A stretch of 64,000 nucleotides of DNA from Paractinoplanes rishiriensis (GTDB lineage Bacteria; Actinomycetota; Actinomycetes; Mycobacteriales; Micromonosporaceae): assembly GCF_016862375.1 (NCBI RefSeq), contig NZ_BOMV01000063.1, forward strand, positions 62,001-126,000. The letters run 5' to 3'. Each line of letters opens with the position of its first letter. Positions within the stretch are counted from its first letter, which is position 1. A program made the position numbers and the translations under genes. A model generated the notes under the pieces. That model did no database searches, had not been told where the DNA came from, and worked only from the letters and a program-made list of their open reading frames with translations. Below, piece by piece: positions 1 through 8,110 of this stretch.

Positions 1-81
1 CGGCGTGGGCGCGCCGGGGCCGAGCATCATCGCCACCGAGTTGGCGTAACAGTAGGGTCCGGAACCGATGTAGGGCTTCAT
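1..81 (-). CDS. N-terminal fragment of BtrH/C39-like protein (runs off window)
   Basis: Only the first 27 codons are in the window; the gene continues beyond its left edge. The start is ATG (complement of 79-81), preceded by a purine-rich GAGGGTGG ribosome-binding stretch. The visible protein begins MKPYIGSGPYCYANSVAMM. The YCYANS-AM motif, a cysteine followed by an Asn-Ser turn and a hydrophobic helix, is what I associate with the N-terminus of BtrH-like/papain-fold (C39-like) proteins of actinomycetes. The fragment is too short to confirm the family. It could equally be an uncharacterised conserved protein. It lies 33 bp downstream of the XRE regulator in the same direction, so it may belong to the same transcript. 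Confidence 0.55.
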   Translation of the reverse strand, partial: MKPYIGSGPYCYANSVAMMLGPGAPTP

Positions 82-114
82 CCGGCCACCCTCGGCGCTG
101 ACACGAGGGGAGGG

Positions 115-978
115 TCAAGACAGGTCGTCGAGGATCTTTCCGAGCAGTTCCGCGGAGTCGTCCGGCTGGGCGGCCTGGATGATCAGTTCGCCGAACGCGC
201 CGCTGTACGCGTCCACGTCGGACGGGCGTTCGAGGTAGACGGCACTCGTGAGGTGCTCGAGGTAGACGACGTCCGGCAGGTCCGGGTGCGGGAACCGCAG
301 GACCGAGAACGCCCCGCCGGTGCCGGAGTGCCCGCCCGCCGTGAAAGGCAAAATCTGCAGGCGTACGCGATCATGCCCGGCGATCTCCCGGAGTGACCGG
401 ATCTGGTCGCGCAGGATGCGCTCGTTGCCGATCGGGCGGCGCAGCACGGCCTCGTCCAGCACCACCCAGAGCAGCGGCGCGTCCGGCCGGTCCAGGATCT
501 GCCGGCGGGCGGCGCGCAGTTCGGCCCGCCGGCCGATCTCGCCGGGACCGTGGTTGCGGCCGAGTTCGATCACCGCCCGGGCGTAGCTCTCGGTCTGCAG
601 CAGGCCGGGCACGAACTGCACCTCGTAGGTGCGGATCTGTTCGGCCGCGCCCTCCAGGTCCAGGTAGTTCTGGAACCAGTCGGGCAGGATGTCGGTGTAC
701 GCCTGCCACCAGCCCGGGGTGTTCGCCTCCTCGGCCAGCGCGACCAGGCGGGAGCGTTCCTCCTCGTCCTTCAGCCCGTACAGGCTGAGCAGGTCGACCA
801 CGTCGCGGGTCTTGAAGCTGACCCGGCCCAGCTCCATCCGGCTGATCTTGGACTCGGAGCCGCGGATCGCCCAGCCGGCGTTCGCCCGGGTGACGCCGGC
901 CGCCTCGCGCAGCACCCGCAGCCGCGCGCCGAGCTGCACCCGGCGCACGGTCGGCCCGCCGCCGGGCGGCTGTGTCAC
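115..978 (-). CDS. XRE-family regulator with DUF5753 (Scr1 family)
   Basis: A 287-residue DNA-binding protein. Residues about 16-75 form a Cro/C1-type helix-turn-helix (LGARLRVLREAAGVTR...SKISRMELG). The rest matches the DUF5753/Scr1 domain, with the typical WFQNYLDLEGAAEQIRTYE and FVPGLLQTESYARAVI blocks. The start is GTG. It lies 19 bp downstream of the S-adenosyl methyltransferase gene on the same strand, and this pairing recurs throughout streptomycete-like genomes. Family members include regulators of development (WhiJ-like) and are often paired with small DUF397 proteins. No DUF397 gene is visible here. The family call is firm; the regulated process is unknown. Confidence 0.9.
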   Translation of the reverse strand: MTQPPGGGPTVRRVQLGARLRVLREAAGVTRANAGWAIRGSESKISRMELGRVSFKTRDVVDLLSLYGLKDEEERSRLVALAEEANTPGWWQAYTDILPDWFQNYLDLEGAAEQIRTYEVQFVPGLLQTESYARAVIELGRNHGPGEIGRRAELRAARRQILDRPDAPLLWVVLDEAVLRRPIGNERILRDQIRSLREIAGHDRVRLQILPFTAGGHSGTGGAFSVLRFPHPDLPDVVYLEHLTSAVYLERPSDVDAYSGAFGELIIQAAQPDDSAELLGKILDDLS

Positions 979-997
979 GGTTGCTGCCCTGCCGGGG

Positions 998-1807
998 TCA
1001 GCGTTTCCGGCCGACCGCGGCGAACTGGGCGATCTCGTCGGCGGCGGCCGCGGCTGCGTCGGGGCGCCAGCGGGTGACCGGCACGACTCCCGGCTCGACC
1101 AGCTCGAGGCCGTCGAACAGCGCGGCCATCCGTTCCGGGCTGCGCAGGTGGTACTTCAGCGGGACGTTGTCGTTCCACAGCGCGAGATTGTCGGTGATCT
1201 CCTTGATCGTGTCCGCGCCGTCGTAAATGGCGAAGTAGCTGCCGGACGGCAGCCGGCTCAGGAACGCGTCGACGATGGCCTTGGCCTCGGCGTCGTCCTC
1301 GACGTGGCCGAGCACGCCCATCATCAGCAGCGCCACCGGCTGCGCGAAGTCGAGCGTCTTGCCGGCCCGCTCCAGGATCGCCTCCGGATCGTGCAGGTCG
1401 GCGTCGATGTACGTGGTGGTGCCCTGCGAGCTGCTGGTCAGCAGCGCCCGCGCGTGCGCCAGCACCAGCGGGTCGTTGTCCACATAGACGATCTTGGAGT
1501 CCGGCGCGATGCGCTGCGCCACCTCGTGCGTGTTGTCCGCGGTGGGCAGGCCGGTGCCGACGTCGAGGAACTGCCGGATCCCCACCTCACCCGCCAGAAA
1601 GGCAACGGCCCGGGTCAGGTACGCACGAGACAGCTGAGCGTACAGTCCGACGTGCGGAAACGCGGCCGTCACCTGGTCACCGACGGCCCGGTCGGCGGCA
1701 AAGTTGTCCTTGCCGCCGAGCCAGTAGTTCCAGATGCGAGCGGTATGCGGCGTATTGGTGTCCAACGCCGGGCCCTGCGTGGACTCCGACCCCAAGCTCT
1801 CCGTCAC
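998..1807 (-). CDS. SAM-dependent methyltransferase, DUF574 family
   Basis: A 269-residue member of the S-adenosyl methyltransferase family common in actinomycetes (DUF574, PF04672). The N-terminal TPHTARIWNYWLGGKDNFAADR block is diagnostic; the SAM-binding loop is FLDVGTGLPTADNTHE, and VYVDNDPLVLAHARALL supplies the acidic residue expected to hold the ribose. I place the start at GTG (complement 1805-1807), because AGGGACGG lies about 7 bases upstream; the frame stays open for 13 more codons. It is followed closely by the XRE-DUF5753 gene, with which it probably forms a two-gene operon. The substrate of this family is not established. Confidence 0.9.
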   Translation of the reverse strand: MTESLGSESTQGPALDTNTPHTARIWNYWLGGKDNFAADRAVGDQVTAAFPHVGLYAQLSRAYLTRAVAFLAGEVGIRQFLDVGTGLPTADNTHEVAQRIAPDSKIVYVDNDPLVLAHARALLTSSSQGTTTYIDADLHDPEAILERAGKTLDFAQPVALLMMGVLGHVEDDAEAKAIVDAFLSRLPSGSYFAIYDGADTIKEITDNLALWNDNVPLKYHLRSPERMAALFDGLELVEPGVVPVTRWRPDAAAAAADEIAQFAAVGRKR

Positions 1808-1942
1808 AACCCGTCCCTCACTCGACCCTGCGGTGGCCGCCAGCATAGCCCCGAAGCCACCGATGATCCATTGAAGACAGTCATCCGGGTGACTTTTGCC
1901 TCCCGCCCGGCGGTACGGCGCTCGTCCAGGCCCTTCGACGCG

Positions 1943-3769
1943 TCAGCTGCCGGCCAGCAGTTTTTCGCTCAGGCGGCAGCAGCACTCGCCTCGCTGCAGG
2001 CAGCTCACCGCCTGGTCCCGGCTGAACGCCTGGACGCCGGCCGCCGTCGTGCGGGCCGCCCGGGACGAGGATGCGCCGCTGTCGTAGACCACCTTGCCGT
2101 TCACCAGGGTGGTGCTCACCCGCAGGCCGGGCAGGTCGTGGGGGTCGGTGGTCAGCAGGTCGCCGTCCACTATGCAGACGTCGGCCACCCGGCCCTCGGT
2201 CAGGGTGCCCTTCCAGGTCTCGGCCCGGTCCTGCCACGCGGGGGTGCTCGTGTAGCTCTCCAGGGCCTCGCGCAACGTGATCCGCTCCGCCTTGCCGGCC
2301 ACGGCGCCGCCGTCGAACTGGCCCTCGCGCAGCACCGCGCCGGACACGCCCTGCAGCCACGCCGGCGGGGTGACCGGCGCATCCGAGGCGCTGGACACTC
2401 GGACGCCCAGGTCCAGAGCCGTCCGGTAGGGCCACTGGTAGTCGACCCGGGCCGGACCGAGGTAGGGGTCGAGCGTACGGCCCAGAAGGTATTTGATCGT
2501 GGCATTCATGTTGGCGCCGATGTCGTTGCGCGCCATGGTGCGCAGGGTGCGGACCGGGGTCAGGTCGGCGTGGATCACGTAGTGGCGCAGGCCCGCGCGG
2601 CCCTTCGCGGCCAGGTAGCCGGCCACCACGGCGTCGATGGCGGCGTCGCCGGTGGCGTGGGTGCCGACCTGGAAGCCGTGCGCCGCGGCCTTCTTTATCA
2701 GGCGGTGCAGGACCGGGATCTCGGTCAGCGGTACGCCGTTCGAGCCGTCCACGTAGGGCTCGTGCAGCCAGGCCGTCTGCGCCGCGGTCGGAATGCCGTC
2801 GGCGATCAGTTTGATCTGGCTGACCCGCAGCCAGGCCGGGTCGACGATGCGGGGCGCGCGGAGTTCGGCCAGCACCTGGTCCAGTTCGGCGAGCGTGCGG
2901 CCGCCCCGCATCATGATGGTGAAGCGGAGCGGGAGTTCGCCGGCCCGGAACTTCTCCTCGTAGAGGGACAACTGGGCCAGGTCGATGCCGGGGTCGGTGA
3001 CGCTGGTGATGCCGAGGGCGTGCATGCCGGCCACCGCGGCGTCCATGCCGGCCGAGAGGTCCGCGCGGCTCCACGGCGGGACCACCCCGGCGACCAATGC
3101 GGCGGCCGACTCGCGGAACACGCCGGTCGGCTCGCCGGCGGCGTCCTTCTCGATCACGCCGCCGGGTGGCGGAACGGTGTCCCTCGTGACGCCGGCCAGG
3201 CGCAGCACCGCGGAGTTGACCGCGACCGCGTGGCCGGAGAAGTCGCCCAGCAGCACGGGATGGTTGCCGGAGACGGCGTCGATGTCGTGGCGGTTCGGTG
3301 CGGCGCCGATCCGGTTGTCGTTCCAGCCGCCGCCGCGGACCCAGGCGTCGGGCTGCCCGGCGTCGTCGAAGTGGGCCACCGCCCGGGCGATCAACTGCTG
3401 CACCTCGGCGATCGTCGCGCCGTCGACCGGCCAGGACAGGGGTGGGACCGCGGTGCCGTAGGCGGCGAAGTGCACGTGGGAGTCGTTGATGCCGGGCAGC
3501 ACGGTGCCGCCCGCGGCGTCGACGACCGTGGTGCCGCGGCCGGCCAGCCGGCTTATCTCGCGGTTGGTGCCGACCGCGACGATCCGGCCGTTTCGGACGG
3601 CCAGCGCCTGGGCTCGGCGGAACCGGCGGTCCATGGTGAGCACCTTGCCGTTGAGGACGACGGTGTCGGCCGTGCCGCGGGCGTGTGCCGCCCCGGGGAT
3701 GCCGGTGGTGGCGAGTCCGGCCGCGGCGGCGGTGAGCACGCCACGGCGGCTGATTCGGTTGTTGATCAT
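1943..3769 (-). CDS. Exported YtcJ-like amidohydrolase
   Basis: A 608-residue metal-dependent amidohydrolase of the YtcJ/imidazolonepropionase-like type. It begins MINNRISRRGVLTAAAAG, with a twin-arginine-like RRGVL leader ending near AHA (residues 29-31), so export by Tat is likely. The N-terminal metal site is INDSHVHFAAYG; further motifs are GTHATGDAAIDAVVAGY and SDAPVTPPAWLQG. ATG at 3769 is chosen over an upstream in-frame start because GGGAGGA precedes it by 4 bases and it begins the leader. The C-terminus ends in an unusual cysteine-rich tail (CLQRGECCC). Divergent from an AraC regulator with a palindrome between them. The substrate (amide or N-acyl compound) is not predictable. Confidence 0.87.
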   Translation of the reverse strand: MINNRISRRGVLTAAAAGLATTGIPGAAHARGTADTVVLNGKVLTMDRRFRRAQALAVRNGRIVAVGTNREISRLAGRGTTVVDAAGGTVLPGINDSHVHFAAYGTAVPPLSWPVDGATIAEVQQLIARAVAHFDDAGQPDAWVRGGGWNDNRIGAAPNRHDIDAVSGNHPVLLGDFSGHAVAVNSAVLRLAGVTRDTVPPPGGVIEKDAAGEPTGVFRESAAALVAGVVPPWSRADLSAGMDAAVAGMHALGITSVTDPGIDLAQLSLYEEKFRAGELPLRFTIMMRGGRTLAELDQVLAELRAPRIVDPAWLRVSQIKLIADGIPTAAQTAWLHEPYVDGSNGVPLTEIPVLHRLIKKAAAHGFQVGTHATGDAAIDAVVAGYLAAKGRAGLRHYVIHADLTPVRTLRTMARNDIGANMNATIKYLLGRTLDPYLGPARVDYQWPYRTALDLGVRVSSASDAPVTPPAWLQGVSGAVLREGQFDGGAVAGKAERITLREALESYTSTPAWQDRAETWKGTLTEGRVADVCIVDGDLLTTDPHDLPGLRVSTTLVNGKVVYDSGASSSRAARTTAAGVQAFSRDQAVSCLQRGECCCRLSEKLLAGS

Positions 3770-3781
3770 CAGATCCTCCCT

Positions 3782-3820
3782 ACCGGGTTTATCATTCGTT
3801 CGTACCCGAATGACCCCGGT
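3782..3820. promoter_or_regulatory. Palindromic operator between amidohydrolase and araC-type gene
   Basis: TCATTCG (3792-3798) and CGAATGA (3807-3813) form a perfect 7-bp inverted repeat with an 8-base spacer. Outside it ACCGGG (3782-3787) and CCCGGT (3815-3820) form a second pair of arms. It lies in the 86-bp space between divergent genes and is the natural binding site for the adjacent AraC-type protein; that assignment is inference. Confidence 0.6.
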
Positions 3821-3855
3821 AAGCAGGGACAACAGTGCCGTGGAGGTCGATGGCG

Positions 3856-4755
3856 ATGCCGCCGGAGTCAAGCCGCCGCGTGTTTTCCGGCTATCTCGGC
3901 GTGGAGCACGTCCGGGACGACGTGGTGCTGCGCTCGGCCGGGCCGCTGCCGGAACTGGTCTGGCAGGTGCGGCTCGGCGACGTGAAGTGCTGCCTGTTCG
4001 ACGGCGCCGACGTGGACGTGTCGCCGCACCGGTGGGAGCCGGCCGGCGACGGCATGGTGGTCGGCTACATGGCCCGCGGCGTGGTGCTGGTGACCCAGGA
4101 CCGGCAGACGGTCGAGGTGCGGGCCGGGCGGATCGTGCTGTACGACGGCGTCACCCGGTACCGGATCCGGTCGGCGGCGCGGCACCGTTTCCTGATCGCC
4201 CACGTCCGGGCTTCGGCGCTGCGGCTCCGCCGGGAGAGCCGGGACTCGCTGGTCGCCACCGACCTGTCCGGCTTCCCGGCGGCCACCGCCCTGGCCGGGA
4301 TGCTCGGCGCACTGGCCGGATCGTCCGGCGAGCCGAACGCGGCGGCCGCGGCGCACCTCGGCGACGCCGTCGTGGCCTGCCTGCACGCCCTGGCCGCCGA
4401 GGTGCGCGGGGTCGGCGGCGACCGGTCGGCCGCGCTGTTCGCCGAACTGACCGGCTGGCTGGACGGCAACCTCGCCGATCCGGACCTGTCCGCCGAGCGC
4501 CTCGCGGCCGCGAAGTTCCTGTCCGCCCGCTACGTGCGCAAGGTCTTCGCCGACCACGACACGACCGTTTCGGCGTACGTGCGCACCCAGCGCCTGGAAC
4601 GGATCCGGGACGACCTGCTCGCGCCGTGGAGCGTGCACCTGCCGGTCTCGGCCGTCGCGGCCCGCTGGGGCTTCCCGGACGCCAGCGTGTTTACCAGGGC
4701 GTTCACCAGGCAGTTCGGTGCGGCGCCGCAGCGGTTCCGGAGGGCCGCTCGATGA
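3856..4755 (+). CDS. AraC-family transcriptional regulator
   Basis: A 299-residue regulator. Residues about 1-170 are a cupin-like/AraC-binding-like N-terminal region (VVGYMARGVVLVTQDRQTVEVRAGRIVLYDG); the last 100 residues carry the paired helix-turn-helix AraC domain (LSAERLAAAKFLSARYVRKVFADHDTTVSAYVRTQRLERIRDDL and VAARWGFPDASVFTRAFTRQFGAAPQRFRR). GGAGG at 3842-3846 sits 9 bases before ATG 3856 and 3 bases before an in-frame ATG at 3850, so either could be used. It is divergent from the amidohydrolase and likely controls it. Its last 53 bases overlap the 3' end of a small gene on the other strand. Confidence 0.88.
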   Translation: MPPESSRRVFSGYLGVEHVRDDVVLRSAGPLPELVWQVRLGDVKCCLFDGADVDVSPHRWEPAGDGMVVGYMARGVVLVTQDRQTVEVRAGRIVLYDGVTRYRIRSAARHRFLIAHVRASALRLRRESRDSLVATDLSGFPAATALAGMLGALAGSSGEPNAAAAAHLGDAVVACLHALAAEVRGVGGDRSAALFAELTGWLDGNLADPDLSAERLAAAKFLSARYVRKVFADHDTTVSAYVRTQRLERIRDDLLAPWSVHLPVSAVAARWGFPDASVFTRAFTRQFGAAPQRFRRAAR

Positions 4756-5032
4756 CCGGATGCCGCGGCTGCCGGGGGTCGACGGTCTGGTGATAGGCGA
4801 GCAGGATCACTTCGCCGTCCGGGCCGCTGCGGGCCAGCCAGTGCGGCTGCGGTAGCGGCTGCCGGCAGATCTCGCACCACCAGCGCCAGGTCGCCTGCCG
4901 GTGGGCGGGCCACTCCCGGTGGAACAGCAGGCGCAGGTCCGGGACGACGCGGTCGGGCGCCCAGCGCATGGCGTCGGCGCCGACCGACATGTCGTCGAGC
5001 ACGTGGTCGAACAGGTCCGGCACGTCTCGCAT
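4703..5032 (-). CDS. Small CxxC protein, last gene of the rhamnoside operon
   Basis: A 109-residue protein I do not recognise. It begins MRDVPDLFDHVLDDMSVG and has a tryptophan-rich core TWRWWCEICRQPLPQPHW with one CxxC pair, which could bind zinc or be a redox pair. Third codon positions are almost all G or C throughout, which supports real coding. ATG (complement 5030-5032) lies 17 bp beyond the stop of the upstream permease gene, so co-transcription with the importer is likely. The ribosome-binding site is weak (AGGGG abutting the start). The 3' end runs 53 bp into the convergent AraC gene. Confidence 0.65.
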   Translation of the reverse strand: MRDVPDLFDHVLDDMSVGADAMRWAPDRVVPDLRLLFHREWPAHRQATWRWWCEICRQPLPQPHWLARSGPDGEVILLAYHQTVDPRQPRHPVIERPSGTAAAPHRTAW

Positions 5033-5049
5033 CCCCTGACTCTGCCGGA

Positions 5050-5871
5050 TCAGCCCTTGACGGCTCCAGAGGTCATGCCCGCGACGATTTGGCGGTTGAA
5101 GAACAGGAACATGATCAGCGGCGGGATGGTGATCAGCAGGATGTTCATGAAGAGCAGGTTGTACTGCGTCGAATACGTGCTGGAGAAGTTGTAGAGCGTC
5201 AGCTGCACCGTCGCGTTCTGGTCGCCCGGCAGGAAGTACAGCGGGTTCACGAAGTCGTTGAAGACGAACACCGACTGCACCACCACCGACGTGATGATGA
5301 CCGGGCGCAGCAGCGGCAGCACCACCCGGAAGAACAGGCGCATCGGCCCGGCGCCGTCGATGGTGGCCGCCTCGTCGAGTTCCCGGGGAATCGTCCCGAT
5401 GAAGGCGCGGAACAACAGCACGCAGAACGACAGCCCGAAGGCCACCTCGATCAGGATCAGCCCGGGCATGGTCCGGAACAACCCCAGTTTCTGCAGCACC
5501 CAGATGGTCGGCACCACCGCGGGCGGGATGATCAGCCCGGACAGCACCAGGAAGTTGACCATGCCGGTCCACCAGCCGCGGCGGCGCTGCTGGACGAACG
5601 CCACCATGGCACCGAACACCACCATGAGCGCCACGCTGGTCACCGTCAGGATGGTGCTGTTGATGAACGCGATGATCAGCATGTAGTCGCGCGCCTGGAC
5701 CACGTCGATGAAGTTCTCCACCATCCGGAACTGGGTGGGCCAGGAGAAGTCGAGCAGCGACGCCTGCTGCTGGGTCTTCAAGGCGGTCAGGAGAATGAAG
5801 GCGAACGGGACCAGGAACACCACGACCGAGAGCAGGATGGCGAGGGCGCTCAGCCAGTAGGACCGCCTCAC
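5050..5871 (-). CDS. Sugar ABC transporter permease (MalG type)
   Basis: A 273-residue inner-membrane subunit of a carbohydrate ABC importer (CUT1 type). It has about six hydrophobic segments and the EAA loop that docks the ATPase (RELDEAATIDGAGPMRLFFRVVLPLLRPVI). GTG at 5871 overlaps the stop of the preceding permease by 4 bases and is preceded by AAGGAGGTGG. It is the fourth gene of the operon GH78-binding protein-permease-permease-CxxC protein. No ATPase is encoded nearby, so a shared MsiK-like ATPase elsewhere is presumed. Confidence 0.92.
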   Translation of the reverse strand: MRRSYWLSALAILLSVVVFLVPFAFILLTALKTQQQASLLDFSWPTQFRMVENFIDVVQARDYMLIIAFINSTILTVTSVALMVVFGAMVAFVQQRRRGWWTGMVNFLVLSGLIIPPAVVPTIWVLQKLGLFRTMPGLILIEVAFGLSFCVLLFRAFIGTIPRELDEAATIDGAGPMRLFFRVVLPLLRPVIITSVVVQSVFVFNDFVNPLYFLPGDQNATVQLTLYNFSSTYSTQYNLLFMNILLITIPPLIMFLFFNRQIVAGMTSGAVKG

Positions 5872-6791
5872 ATCTCCACCTCCTTGCGATTGAGGAAGCG
5901 CGACAGCGGCAGCACGATCGCGGTCACCACGACGAAGAGCACCACGTTCCCGGCCGTGGACAGGCCGTAGAAGCCGGCCTGGTACTGCTTGTAGATCACC
6001 GAGGCGATCACGTCCGAGGTGAAGCCGGGACCGCCGCGGGTCATCGCCCAGATCAGGTCGAACGAGCGCAGGCCGCCGATCAGCGACAGGATGACGACGG
6101 TGACCGTGGCGGGCCGGGCCAGCGGCAGCACGATGTTGCGGAAACCGGCCCAGGCGCCGGCGCCGTCGACCTTGGCGGCCTCGAAATATTCCTGCGGGAT
6201 CGACACGATGCCGGCGATGTAGATCAGCGTGGCCAGGCCGACGCCCTTCCACACGTCGACCAGGGCGACCGACAGCAGCGCGTACGACGGATCCGTCAGC
6301 CAGCCCGGACCCTCGATGCCGAGCACCGCCAGCGACTGGTTGATCAGGCCCCGTTCCGGGTTCATCAGGATGGTGAAGGTCAGGCCGACGCCGATGGTGC
6401 TGACCAGGACCGGGAAGAAGACCACCGAGCGCAGGTAGCCGCGGGCCACGATCTGCGAGGTCAGCAGGATCGCCAGCAGCAGGCCGAGGACGACCTTGAG
6501 GCCGGACGTGACCACGGCGTACACCAGCGTGTGCCAGAGGCTGGAGACCAGCGCCGGCTCTCTGAAGAAGGTCACGTAGTTGTCGAAGCCGGTGAACTTC
6601 GAGTCGAAGATGCTCCACCGGGTGAGGCTGAAATAGAACGCGGTCAGCGTCGGCACGACGAAGAGCACGCCGTAGATCACGGCGGCCGGCAGGTAGAACC
6701 AGTTCGAGTACGGGCTCTTGGCCCGCACCCGGCCCGCGCCGGGCGCGCCGTCGCGCGTCCGGGCGGGCCGCTGTGCGGTGCTGGTGGCCAC
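5868..6791 (-). CDS. Sugar ABC transporter permease (MalF type)
   Basis: A 307-residue membrane subunit. The N-terminal 25 residues are basic and cytoplasmic, followed by FYLPAAVIYGVLFVVPTLTA as the first membrane segment and five more. The EAA loop reads YFEAAKVDGAGAWAGFRNIVLPLARP. The start is GTG, 5 bp beyond the stop of the binding-protein gene. It forms the heterodimeric channel with the next gene. By context it imports rhamnose-containing oligosaccharides or glycosides, since the operon begins with an alpha-L-rhamnosidase. Confidence 0.92.
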   Translation of the reverse strand: MATSTAQRPARTRDGAPGAGRVRAKSPYSNWFYLPAAVIYGVLFVVPTLTAFYFSLTRWSIFDSKFTGFDNYVTFFREPALVSSLWHTLVYAVVTSGLKVVLGLLLAILLTSQIVARGYLRSVVFFPVLVSTIGVGLTFTILMNPERGLINQSLAVLGIEGPGWLTDPSYALLSVALVDVWKGVGLATLIYIAGIVSIPQEYFEAAKVDGAGAWAGFRNIVLPLARPATVTVVILSLIGGLRSFDLIWAMTRGGPGFTSDVIASVIYKQYQAGFYGLSTAGNVVLFVVVTAIVLPLSRFLNRKEVEM

Positions 6792-6796
6792 CTGAC

Positions 6797-8110
6797 CTAC
6801 CAGCCCTCGAGCCCGAGTTGCTGGGCCTGCTTCTTCACGTCCTCGTCGTACAGCTTGGCGCCGGCGTCCGCCTTACGGATGCCGGAACCGACCTCGACGC
6901 AGATCTGCTCGAGCGCCGGGCCCTTGACCGGGGAGAGGAACTCCAGGGCCAGGCTGGAGGCGCCCGAGTCGATGTAGGTCTGCATGTCCTTGACCGCCTG
7001 CGGCACCGACGGCGGCAGCGTGCAGCCCTTGACCGCGTACGGGCCGGTCGGCGGGGACGCGGCGGCCTGCGAGGCGCATCCCTCGGGACTGGCGACGAAG
7101 GCCAGGAACTTCTTGGCCGCGTCCAGCTTGGCGCCGGTCGTGGTGGACGGGATGTAGACGCCGCCGGAGCTCCACACCGTCAGGCCGTTCTTGGCCGCGT
7201 CGGTGCCGGGGATGGCGTACAGCCCGATCTTGTTCTCGGATCCGGGGTTGTCCACGATCAGCTGGCTGAGCAGCGCGGACAGGATCGGGTACTGCGCGCC
7301 CTTGCCCTCGGCCAGGTAGCGCAGGCCGTCGGTGAGCTTGGCCGAGGCGAAGTCCTTGTTGGCGTAGCCCGCGTCGTGGACTTCCTGGAGGTGCTGGAAA
7401 CCGGCCAGGGCAGCGGGGGTGGTCGCGTACTTGGCCTGGTTTTTGGTGTATTTGTCGGCGAACTGCGCGTCGGCGGCCAGCACGTTGTGGAAATCGCCGA
7501 GGACGAACAGCTGCGACGTCCAGGTCTCGCCATACGTCTGGATCACCGGGTCGGTGCCGCCCGCCTTGATCTTGGCATTGTTCGCCATGAACTCGGCCCA
7601 GGTCTTCGGCACCTGCAGCCCGAGCTTGCTGAAGACGTCGCGGTTGTAGAGGATCGCGCCGGCCATGAAGTTGCCCATCGGCGCCGCGTAGACCTTGCCG
7701 TTCGCGGTGACCGTGGTGGCGAAGTTCTTGTCGAGCTGGCCGACCCACGCCTCCTCGCCGACCGCGACCAGGTTCTTCTCCGGCGCCAGGGCCTGGAACA
7801 GGGATCCGGTGTTGTACGCGAACAGGTCGGTCATGTCGCCGGTCGACAGCCGGGTCTTGACGATGTTGTCGCCGTCGGTGCCCTGCGGCCGGGTCTCCAC
7901 GTTCACCGTGATGTTCGGGTTCTTCGCGGTGAAGTCCTTGACCATCTGGTTCGCCGTCTTCACCGTCTCCTGCTGGTTGTCCACCAGGAAGGACAGCGCC
8001 ACCTTGCCGTCGCCCTCGTCGTCGCTGCTGCCCAGGCTGCCGGCGCTGCAGCCGGCCAGGGCCAGGCAACCCGTGGCCAGTAGGGCGGTCGCTATCTGCC
8101 GTGTTCTCAT
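6797..8110 (-). CDS. Extracellular solute-binding lipoprotein
   Basis: A 437-residue substrate-binding protein of a sugar ABC importer. The signal peptide MRTRQIATALLATGCLALAGC ends in lipobox LAGC with Cys21 as the lipidated residue. Family features include LSFLVDNQQETVKTANQMVKDF near the start and the FLAFVASPEGCASQAAASP block. ATG overlaps the stop of the rhamnosidase by 4 bases and has GGAGG about 6 bases upstream. It delivers its ligand to the two downstream permeases; the likely ligand is a rhamnosyl glycoside or oligosaccharide, inferred from the neighbouring GH78 enzyme. Confidence 0.92.
   Translation of the reverse strand: MRTRQIATALLATGCLALAGCSAGSLGSSDDEGDGKVALSFLVDNQQETVKTANQMVKDFTAKNPNITVNVETRPQGTDGDNIVKTRLSTGDMTDLFAYNTGSLFQALAPEKNLVAVGEEAWVGQLDKNFATTVTANGKVYAAPMGNFMAGAILYNRDVFSKLGLQVPKTWAEFMANNAKIKAGGTDPVIQTYGETWTSQLFVLGDFHNVLAADAQFADKYTKNQAKYATTPAALAGFQHLQEVHDAGYANKDFASAKLTDGLRYLAEGKGAQYPILSALLSQLIVDNPGSENKIGLYAIPGTDAAKNGLTVWSSGGVYIPSTTTGAKLDAAKKFLAFVASPEGCASQAAASPPTGPYAVKGCTLPPSVPQAVKDMQTYIDSGASSLALEFLSPVKGPALEQICVEVGSGIRKADAGAKLYDEDVKKQAQQLGLEGW

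Noticed and set aside
689..3985. A plus-strand open frame of over 1000 codons crossing four real genes
   Set aside because: It lies antisense to the XRE, methyltransferase and amidohydrolase genes; its translation is dominated by Arg, Gly, Asp and Val repeats typical of shadow frames in GC-rich DNA.
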